From contig NW_027192192.1 of NCBI RefSeq assembly GCF_041956535.1, positions 1,277,111 through 1,341,110 of the forward strand: a stretch of DNA of 64,000 nt. Direction: 5' to 3'. The position numbers and the translations under genes are program-made. A model generated the notes under the pieces. The model made no database searches and was not told where the DNA came from. It worked only from the letters and a program-made list of their open reading frames with translations. This document shows, in pieces, positions 56,216 through 64,000 of this stretch (positions are counted from its first letter, which is position 1; every line of letters begins with the position of its first letter). This stretch comes from Calcarisporiella thermophila CBS 279.70. Its lineage: Eukaryota; Calcarisporiellomycota.

Positions 56216-56960
56216 AGGCGCTGCAAATGCATAGCATCTGCTCTTTCCTCTCCTATGCTCTCCACATCCCATGTATTTCCCCCTCTCTTAGATGCTGAGT
56301 ACAATTTAGTGTGTTTGTTTATATTTGCATATTTTCCCCCCACCATCTTTTTCGTATATGCTGATGAACTAGTTTTGAGAATAATAAATGATTTGTGCAT
56401 ATGTCTCGGCTCGTCCCCAAAGAACCCGCCCTTGCCCCTTGGTCTCGAGGGAACAGAGGCGCGGGATTAAGGTTAGGCGTGATAGCTGGGCGTGCCCGTG
56501 GAGAGCGGCCACGTCCATTGGTCTGCCTGTCGAATATACAGAGCATTACGCAATCGATATCAAGAATATAAGAATCTCCTCATGGTCGCTTCCGCTCCTC
56601 CACCTGATCTATACATCGACCCCAAGCTCGCCTCAGGCCGCCATAGGCTGGCGATGGCTCAGTCATATGGGAAATTTTTATGGCTGACTGGGCTCGAAAC
56701 TCCGCGCTTGGCCGCCGGCTAGGGCGCGAGAGAACGAAGGGCTGAGCTTCCGCGACTTCCTAACTGGGCTGACCCTTGGGGTACAGCGGCCGAATTCAAG
56801 GTTTGTCATATTTCATTTTGGGTCGCATTTGGGACCACTCAGCTCAGATTCGTCAGTGTGGGGAGGGCCTTTGCCCGTAAAATCGGCCAAGTCCTATATA
56901 GCAGCCTCTCCACCCAACTTTTTTTAGGGTTCTCCGTCTCATTAGCTTACCATTTTTTTA
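56216..56960. other. intergenic region TOP2 to D-amino-acid oxidase
   Basis: TOP2 3' flank and promoter of the next gene. No protein-like frame or RNA gene seen. Confidence 0.5.
56383..56388 (+). terminator. AATAAA poly(A) signal candidate for TOP2
   Basis: AATAAA about 168 nt after the TOP2 stop codon. Confidence 0.35.
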
Positions 56961-58498
56961 ATGTCATTTCGGAAAATTGGAACTAACATAACCGTTGTGG
57001 GCGCAGGCGTCATTGGCCTCACCACTGCAGTACTGTTGCAGCGCCACGGCCACAATGTGACGATTGTTGCCGCGCATTTCCCAGGCGATTACTCCATCGA
57101 GTACACCTCTCCTTGGGCGGGTAATGCCATGTCAATGTTGTGAGGCTGCAGCCAAGAATATTAACCGGGGCCTAATAAAATAGGTGGTAACTGGATGTCC
57201 ATCGCCGGCATCTCCAACAAAAAGTACCAGAGTGAGTATCCCCCTTGCATGCCGGCGCAAATTTATGGAATGAGGCTGACTCGACTGCTTGTTCCGAAAT
57301 ATGCATGTAGAATTTGATGCTGTCACATTCCATAAATTCTTGGAGCTCGCAGAGAAAAATGAGACCGGCATTATGCGAGTTAAGGGAACTTTGTACTTAG
57401 ACGTTGCGGCAAGGGACAGAGAGTGGTATCGTGAGCTTGTTCCCGATGTAATTAGCGCGAATTGAAGCATCAAAACTTCGAGACATTTGACCTACTGCTT
57501 GCCCTTTTTTCTTATCGTGACTAGTTTAGAGAGATTCCTTCGAATGAGTTACCCGAGGGGGCTGCGTATGGCATATCTTACACCACAGGTGGGGGCTATA
57601 TCTTTCCTTCTTTTAGTTAGGGCTGTACTCTTGCTAACCCCTCTTCCTCTAGTTACAATAAATACAAGAACTTATCTCAAATATCTTCTGAATCAATTCC
57701 TTGCCAATGGCGGACAGACTCGCAAGGTTAAACTCGATCATCTGCTTGAAGCGGCTGAAGCCTCAACCGATGTAGTGGTGAATTGTACGGGCATTGGCGC
57801 GAGGACACTGGGCGGAGTCAATGATTATCTTGTATACCCGACAAGTGGACAAGTAGTGCTTGTGCACGCTCCGCATGTGAAGGAGACGATCATTCGAGAG
57901 GGTAATGCCGCATTGATTAGTGTGATCTGATCCGCCCTTACCTTGGGGGGTTTATATTAGGAGTGGACTATGTCAGCTATATCATCCCCCGAAAGGATGG
58001 CGAGGTTGTCTGCGGAGGAACTCGAGACGCCTATAATAGGTAGACCCAATCCTATTCTTGGCTTCATCTTCTTTTTCTTTTTCCTTACTCTTGTTCGGCC
58101 CTTTCCTCTCTTCTAGTGGCGATGTTCCAAACGAAGACACGACGCGTGCGATTCTCCAACGGTGCTGCAAACTCTACCCTCCGCTTGCTCACGGAAAGGG
58201 CCCAGACTCCTTGGAGATCTTGAAGACATACGTTGGGCATAGACCCACTCGCATTGGGGACATCCGACAGGAGATTGTTCATCAAAGTATATACTGAAAA
58301 GACTTGCTCTGGGCTTTTTAATCGAGTTGTAGCTAACCTTCTTACCCAGCTACTCCTAACGGTAAGCAGATCATTGTTGCTCACCATTATGGCCACGGCG
58401 GTTACGGCTATCAATCAAGTTGGGGCTCCTCGCAGGAGATAGTTGACATGATAGAGGAAGCACTCCGAGAAACTCGGGCAAGCAAACCCAAGCTTTAA
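56961..58498 (+). CDS. D-amino-acid oxidase family flavoenzyme
   Basis: FAD enzyme that oxidatively deaminates D-amino acids (or D-aspartate), releasing H2O2. About eight exons join in frame. Evidence: the dinucleotide-binding start 'ITVVGAGVIGLTTAVLLQR' (GxGxxG), 'EYTSPWAGGNWMSIAG' (the family's S-x-x-A-G-x-x-W block), 'AAYGISYTTVTINTRTYLKY' LLNQF, 'VVNCTGIGARTLGG', 'YPTSGQVVLVHAP', 'SYIIPRKDGEVVCGGTRD', 'VGHRPTR' and 'VAHHYGHGGYGYQSSWGSS'. The C-terminus is ...SKPKL; P-K-L is a weak variant of the peroxisomal PTS1 tripeptide, consistent with the peroxisomal home of this family. I cannot separate D-amino-acid from D-aspartate oxidase with confidence. Confidence 0.92.
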
Positions 58499-58975
58499 GT
58501 TTGCCGACGCATGATTTATATGCTAAAAGCGGCCGGCAGATTTTTTTGTTGTATTGTTATTGTGGTGTGTTTTTATTTTTGTTTTTCTCTCTGGCTAATG
58601 AAGCATCTAATGGGGGGACCGAGGAGCGGACGGCATTAAATTATGTATCTTTCGGCAATTAACAAAGAACACAAAAACTTTCAGCGACATCTTGACGACA
58701 TTCGATGAGCCTAAATGTACGATAAAAAGAGAAATGCTTTTGTAAACCCGTCCAACTCTTTCCCAATATCCTATAGGTATACTCGTGATACTTCGAGTCT
58801 TTGTTCGAAGTAATTTTCTAAATTTCTGAAAGCATTTTCCTTCTAGAATGGTGACACGACTGCGGAAGGCTTGTTTTGTGTAACATGTGGCTCGGCGGCA
58901 ATGGAGTATAAAGTGCCAGCTCTCCATGAGAACGAGGTGTCCAACAACCTTAAGATTAATACATATAATCTTCAA
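58499..58975. other. intergenic region
   Basis: D-amino-acid oxidase 3' flank and annexin promoter. An open stretch from about 58,871 is in frame with the annexin start but has no annexin-like sequence. No gene seen. Confidence 0.5.
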
Positions 58976-60690
58976 ATGAGTCAAGACCCATCTCAAGGAC
59001 ATCACGGCTCTATGCCGCCTCCCTCATCAGGACAGCAATATCCTCCGTCAGGCTACCCTCCCTACCAGGGCTACCCTCCACCCCCACAACAAAATCCGAG
59101 TTCTCATTACCCGGCTCCGGGTCAAGGCCCCTATGCTCCTCCTTCTCACCCTCCCCCTCCTCCTGCTAGCCAGGGCTCGTATTCCGCTTCTCCTTACCCA
59201 CCACCCGGCCAGGCTCCGTATCCACCCCCCTCTAATTCTCCCTCTGGTCCTAGCATCTACCCACCGCCTTCTCATCCCCCTCCTGGCCAAGCTTCATACC
59301 CTCCTCCTCATCCACCGCCCGCACAGGGCGCATACCCCCCTCCCTCGTACCCGCCTCCTAATCAAAGCCCATACCCGCCTCCTAACCAAAGCCCCTATCC
59401 CCCTCCGCAGCACCCACCTTCCGTCCCAGGTAGTGCTACTTTTTCCTATCCTCCTCCGCCAACCCAAGCCCCAGGGAATGCAGCCTATGGTGTGCAGTAT
59501 CCTCCCGCGACACCAATGACGTCAATGCCTACGCCTGTGCCTAGTGCAGGGCCAACGACAATGCCCAGTGGCACCGCACCTGTCGCTGCTCCCGCTGCTC
59601 CGTGTCCTCCCCCAGATCACGACGCGAAAATCATCCGTGATGCTTGCAAGGGCATTGGATGCGACGAGAGAGCTATTATTAATGTCATAGGTAGGGAAGA
59701 AAATTCAAATACTTCTTTTCTTGTTGGTAAAGGCTGGAAAAACTGATTTCTTTTGTTGTTAAAAATAGCCAATAGAACTCCACAACAGAATCAAGCCATT
59801 GCAGAGGCCTACCGGCGGCTGTTCGCCAAGGATTTAATCAAGGTCTTGGAGTCGGAACTGAGGGATCCACTGGAGCGAGCCATCCTCGGACTGTTCCTAG
59901 AGCCAATGGCCTACGATGCCCGCGAAATATTTAATGTAATTTACAATTTTTTTTTTTTCATCCGATTTATTTTTATTTTCGATATTCATCTCGTGATTTT
60001 GTAACTTAGGCATGCAAAGGGTTTGGCACCAACGAGGCTGCTCTCATCGAAATCCTAGCGCTGCGCTCTAACAATGAAATCCGCCATCTCACCGCCCTGC
60101 TCAAAACCTCGCACTCCAAGGATCTCTCGAAGCTAATGAAAAGCGAGCTCTCTGGGAAGCTGGAGGACATGTTCCTTGCACTTGCCAAGGCGGAGCGCGA
60201 CGAGCGTCCCGTGCCTGATCCGCAGCACGTCAACACGGACGTGGAGAATCTCTATCGCGCTGCACAGGGATTCATACTGAACGAGACTCCGTTCATCGTG
60301 GTATTTGCACATCGGAGTGAGGCCCAGCTCCGGGCCATCTTCCAGGAGTACAAGAGGAAATACGGCAAGGACCTATACGAGGTGATCGACAAAAAGTTCA
60401 GCGGCCATCTTCGGAAGACCCTCCTCACCATCCACTCGCTGGTGCAATCACGGCCTGAGGCGGTGGCCACGCAGATTGAAGAGACCATGAAAGGGGTCAG
60501 CTATCGGGAGAGCAACCTGGCGCGAGTATTGACAAGGCACCGGTACTTGCTGGACCCTGCCTTCTTGGCCCAAGTCAAAGTGGCGTACAAGAAATTGTAC
60601 GGAAAGGAGTTGCGGAGACGAATTTGTGAGCAGACTGAGGGCCATATGCGGACCTTATACCTAACCCTTTTGAATGAGCCGATATCTTAA
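58976..60690 (+). CDS. annexin with proline/tyrosine-rich N-terminus
   Basis: Calcium-dependent phospholipid-binding protein. Exons 58976-59690, 59769-59935 and 60010-60690 give 520 residues. Residues 1-~215 are a low-complexity region of P-P, Y-P-P-P and P-P-S-Y repeats, like the disordered N-termini of annexins A7 and A11. Four annexin repeats follow. Repeat 1 contains 'KIIRDACKGIGCDERAIINV' and repeat 2 'ACKGFGTNEAALIEILALRS', carrying the type II calcium loop (G-x-G-T in repeat 2, G-x-G-C in repeat 1). The matching loops of repeats 3 ('GFILNETPFIVVFAHRS') and 4 ('GVSYRESNLARVLTRHR') lack G-x-G-T and probably bind little calcium. The end 'RICEQTEGHMRTLYLTLLNE' is complete. PPxY motifs in the N-terminus could bind WW domains. 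Confidence 0.92.
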
Positions 60691-61337
60691 CCCCTATGGC
60701 CGCTTATTGTTGCTGGGTGGTTTTATGATATTCCACCACGTATTCTCGGCTGGGTAAAACATTCAGTTTTTTTTTTTTTAGCAAATTATGGATGGCGCTT
60801 GTTCTACTATATATTTAGAAATTTTTTAAAAATACTACTGTGTTCTAATGGCTTATGGTAATTAATTTTTGTGTTCATTTCAATTACGCGTGGTAGTATG
60901 GTTTTTCCTCTAGTTTAATGACAAAAAACAAAGTCACAATAATATATATTCAACAGCTACTTAATCAAAAGAGTAATCAATATAAATACAAAACATCCAA
61001 TTGTGTTAAAAGCTATTTAACTCCACTACCAGAAAAAAAAAGACTTAAATAAAAAAGAAAGAAAGGGAGAGAAAGAGAGGAAAGAGGAGGGGGGATGAAA
61101 TTAGGATAAATTAATTTTAAATGATAAGGAAAGCTCGCTTCCGTGAGTGAACGTAAAATAGAATGTGAGAAGTATCAGCAGCAAGGATGAAAAATGACAA
61201 AAAAAAAAAACAAATAAAAATAAAATAAAAATAGGAATAAAATAAAAGCAAACGTATAAACAGAAACAGATGAAGCGAAGAGATAATTAAGAGAACAGCA
61301 AAGTAAATAAAGAATCGTTTTCAACATCCAGTGGTCC
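60691..61337. other. AT-rich convergent intergenic region
   Basis: Between the 3' ends of the annexin and bZIP genes; AT-rich with A-runs (61,033-61,042 and 61,199-61,210). No gene seen. Confidence 0.55.
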
Positions 61338-62838
61338 TCACTTTTTTATCGGCACCAGCCGGAACAGCGGGACTATATGATGTTGCTGCTTCAGATATGC
61401 GAGAATTTGCACACGCTGCTCGTGACTGAACTTGATGCTGGCCATGCGACGCACCGCGCGTGGGCAGTTTAGGCAGAGGAGGAAAGGATATTTCTCATAA
61501 AAGGCGTCCTTCAATCCCCACGAATAAGGCATCTAAACGAGTGGTGCAAAAAAAAGTTAGGGTTTCACGCACGGAGCAAGAGCAACTTGCACGTGAAAGG
61601 GACTCACCATTGGATCACCTTGACAGGTCGACATTGCTAAGAGATCGTAGCAAACGGCGTCAATGTCGTAGCTGTCCGCAAACATGATCATATTGTCCCT
61701 AGAGAGCATAACAAAATGGGAGGCAATACTCGTGAGTATGAGTGAGGGAGGCCAAAATTCAACAAAACAAGTCTTCCAACCTCAAATGTGGACAGGGTAT
61801 AACGTCGATGCGTTCGTCATGAGGGATCATTTGTTGCAGCACGGTTGGCATGATGGTCTCCGGGATATTTTGTCCTACGCGCAATCTCTGGGCGACCTGT
61901 GCAATCGCATCGACAGGCGGGATAGAAACGTTGGGGTCGAGTTTACGATCACACTGGTATTGCAACCGTTGGGAGGTCTGGACCGTGCTTAAGCGCTGCA
62001 GTTCAGTCGGAGGTTTGCTTGGGGAAAGGGGAGGATAGACAGGGGGAGATTGCGCTGAAGTAATGTAGGAGAGATTAAAGGCATCTCCAGAGTTTGCTGG
62101 AGGCGGGTTTGTGCAGTAGCGAGTCGTTGTAAGCGCCACAGACGTAGAATTTTGCGTCGGCTGAATGGAGGGTAGACACTTGAATGAGGGAGGCGAGCCG
62201 GCAGAAGTGGTAGTAGGATCGGGAGGGATGGCGTGTTCGGGATCGAATTCTAGAGGGGATATGGATCCATCGATATCGGTTGAGGTAGGGGATGATGTCA
62301 ATGGGGCCAGAGAAGAGGGCATAAGATTTGAATTCGCTGATGAACTGGGGGATGACGAGAGGGATGGTGGTGAGAGGGGTCCGGTAGTGATTCGCTGGCC
62401 TTTGACATTGGCTGCAGTCAGCCCTCTTAGAAATTCAACCATGCGAACTGTTTCTTCTCCTGATCCCCACAGATATTTCCATCCCTTTTCTATGCGCTCC
62501 ACTTCCACTCCCAGCTCCTTCACCACGACTGCCAATTTCCGCAGCATCGTGTTTTCCGCATCTATTTGGGCGGTGGACTGTTGCAGTGTCCTAAATTCCA
62601 GGGCACGCTGCTCTTCTGTTTCCCTGAGCTTCTGTAGTTGATCCTCGAGTTCCCGCATATGCTTTTCACGGCGTTCCCGGAACGCCCGCTGGGCAGCTCG
62701 ATTTTGAACTTTGCGCAGTTCAGCGGCATTGGGATTGGGTTTACGACCAGGCTTTTTGCGCTGCGGTAGATCGGGATGCGGGGTATAGCTGGAGTTTGTT
62801 GTCACCGGTAATTTAGTAATGGTGGGTGCGGTCGACAT
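61338..62838 (-). CDS. bZIP transcription factor, Pap1/Yap1 type
   Basis: AP-1-like nuclear regulator, possibly of stress responses. Minus-strand exons 61781-62838, 61608-61698 and 61338-61532 join in frame to 447 residues. The basic region 'ELRKVQNRAAQRAFRERREK' carries the Pap1/Yap1 signature N-x-x-A-Q-x-x-F-R, and the leucine zipper follows ('MRELEDQLQKLRETEEQRAL'). A Ser/Pro/Thr-rich middle follows. The C-terminal part, 'IDVIPCPHLRDNMIMFADSY', 'DIDAVCYDLLAMSTCQGDP', 'MPYSWGLKDAFYEKYPFL', resembles the DUF3425 region of fungal bZIPs rather than the Cys-rich redox domains of Yap1/Pap1. So redox control through CRDs is not supported. The first intron uses a GTTGGA donor, which is less usual. 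Confidence 0.9.
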
Positions 62839-63506
62839 CTTTTATTTTTCCGTTGCAAAGAAATCCTTGTTCCGCTCTGTATCCGTTCTGCACAATTTTG
62901 CGGATCAAAAGCTTATAAAAATACTGCAAGTCCAAGACTCTTCTCGCAGGCGTCAACAGCAAAATCACAACGGAGCAGCTGGGGGAGGAGATCCTGAAGG
63001 TGGGAGGAGGGGCGATGCACTCAGTGAAGCGTAATATAAGGAAAGTTAGTAAACGGAAAGAATCCGAAGGAAGCGTGGAGGCTGGCCGAATGGGAATGAA
63101 ACCAGAGGCCTGCTTTTGAGAAAGTGGGAAAACTAAAGAAAAGAAGTGGAAAAAACGGAGCCTGGCTGGGATTGGCGAGGATAGCCGACCTCGCTCGTAA
63201 AACCGAATGCGACACAACCTATCGAAAGCACAGTCCATCGGGAGCTGATTTGCGTCCAGTTGGTGGTATTGTGCCGCAATCAAAAATAGGGCCGAATATG
63301 CGATGGGCGGAACCTGATATCATGAAAAATTCCTCGGCCCCTTTGAAACCAAGTTCAGGAGAGCACTAGGCCGCGTGCATTTCAGAGGTTTCGGTCAACC
63401 GAATTGCATTCCGGAGAAAAACAAGTAATATTGGAAAAAAGTGGGAAAAACGTGGAAAAACAGGGAAAATCCAATCGAATCATATGAAAATCTGCATCTG
63501 AATTAA
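62839..63506. other. intergenic region between bZIP and twinfilin genes
   Basis: bZIP promoter side and twinfilin 3' flank. Contains a cluster of ggaaaa-type repeats at about 63,431-63,471. No gene seen. Confidence 0.5.
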
Positions 63507-64000
63507 TCAACACATGGTTTTCCGCGTGGGCGGTCTGCGGCCAGGAGCAGTTGGACGCGAAAACCGTGCGCTCGGCTGCGGAGGGGCGGTTGGTAAAGAG
63601 GAGGAGCTTTCGGAGGATGCAGCCGAGGGGGAGGCTGGGAGCTCGTCCCGCAGGTGCTGACCGGTTAGCTCTGCCGGGTCGTTGGTCTCGAGCTTTAGGC
63701 TGACCCGAAGACCCGCCTCCGCCTCGAGCGCTTGAAGCACGCAGGCTTTACAGGAAGAGTACAGCATACGCTCACGAATTTTGGACTTGGATGGGCAAGT
63801 ATACGCAAACACTACAGGCAAAATATGAAGATACATAGAAGAGTATTAAAAAGGAGCAAATTAAAAGCAAACAAACGCGCTCCCGGATTGTTTCCTACCG
63901 AATGCTTCCTCGCCTTGATGTGCAAATGCGAATATGCTGTACCGTGGAGATTCGGCCGAAATTGCATTGGCAAGCGCATTTTCATCCGCCGATAAATCGA
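63507..64000 (-). CDS. TWF1: twinfilin, C-terminal part (cut by window end)
   Basis: Actin monomer-binding and barbed-end regulator with two ADF-H domains; only the end of the second is here. Exons 63507-63811 and 63899 to beyond 64000 join in frame. Evidence: 'PRYSIFAFAHQGEEAF' then 'VFAYTCPSKSKIRERMLYSS' and 'KLETNDPAELTGQHLRDEL', matching the twinfilin K-I-(K/R)-E-R-M-L-Y-S-S-C and D-P-x-E-L-T motifs. The C-terminal tail is Ser/Pro-rich and basic ('SRFSRPTAPGRRPPTRK' type), the region that binds capping protein in other twinfilins. Everything upstream lies outside the window. Confidence 0.88.

Noticed and set aside
61338-62838. Calling the bZIP gene YAP1/PAP1
   Set aside because: The basic region fits, but the cysteine-rich redox domains are not visible; the C-terminus is DUF3425-like, so only the broad type is given.

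Overview
The window is nuclear DNA from a fungus. About 29 protein genes lie on both strands, split by short GT-AG introns (mostly 55-100 nt) that can be joined in frame. Recognisable families include fungal ones (MTC1, SND2/TMEM208, PHO84, a MIG1/CreA-type repressor, a Pap1/Yap1-type bZIP) and several that yeasts have lost or rarely keep (a Gemin5 homologue, annexin, cysteine dioxygenase, sulfiredoxin, D-amino-acid oxidase). My inference is a non-yeast, possibly early-diverging (zygomycete-grade) fungus; I cannot name the species. I saw no rRNA, tRNA, transposon or CRISPR.

Layout. 1-5.4 kb: an unresolved minus-strand gene, an alpha/beta-hydrolase with an acidic tail, and an uncharacterised polyglycine protein. 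7.2-13.8 kb: a two-finger C2H2 factor and two tandem PHO84-type phosphate transporters. 14.1-21.3 kb: an unrecognised helical protein, a type I membrane protein with a PPxY tail, sulfiredoxin, a stand-alone response-regulator receiver and MTC1. 22.6-39.2 kb: ribosomal protein eL33, the Gemin5 homologue, cysteine dioxygenase, UBR1, SND2 and RCC1. 40-45 kb: a secreted, probably GPI-anchored cupredoxin-like protein, a 2.9 kb gap, then the MIG1/CreA-type repressor. 45.3-64 kb: a small hypothetical protein, a mitochondrial membrane/coiled-coil protein, PRP18, eIF2B-alpha (GCN3), TOP2, D-amino-acid oxidase, annexin, bZIP factor and the C-terminus of twinfilin, cut by the window end.

The genes do not form an operon or obvious metabolic cluster; most are housekeeping. 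Several sit as closely spaced divergent pairs (eL33/Gemin5, mitochondrial protein/PRP18, GCN3/TOP2, SND2/RCC1, cysteine dioxygenase/UBR1) that probably share promoters. Convergent intergenic spaces are AT-rich. A recurring feature is a very small first coding exon. No clearly new system is evident. The items most worth a second look are the fungal Gemin5, the cupredoxin with no copper ligands left, the unrecognised 443-residue protein, the tandem transporters with non-shared introns, and the GC-box cluster upstream of the CreA-type gene.
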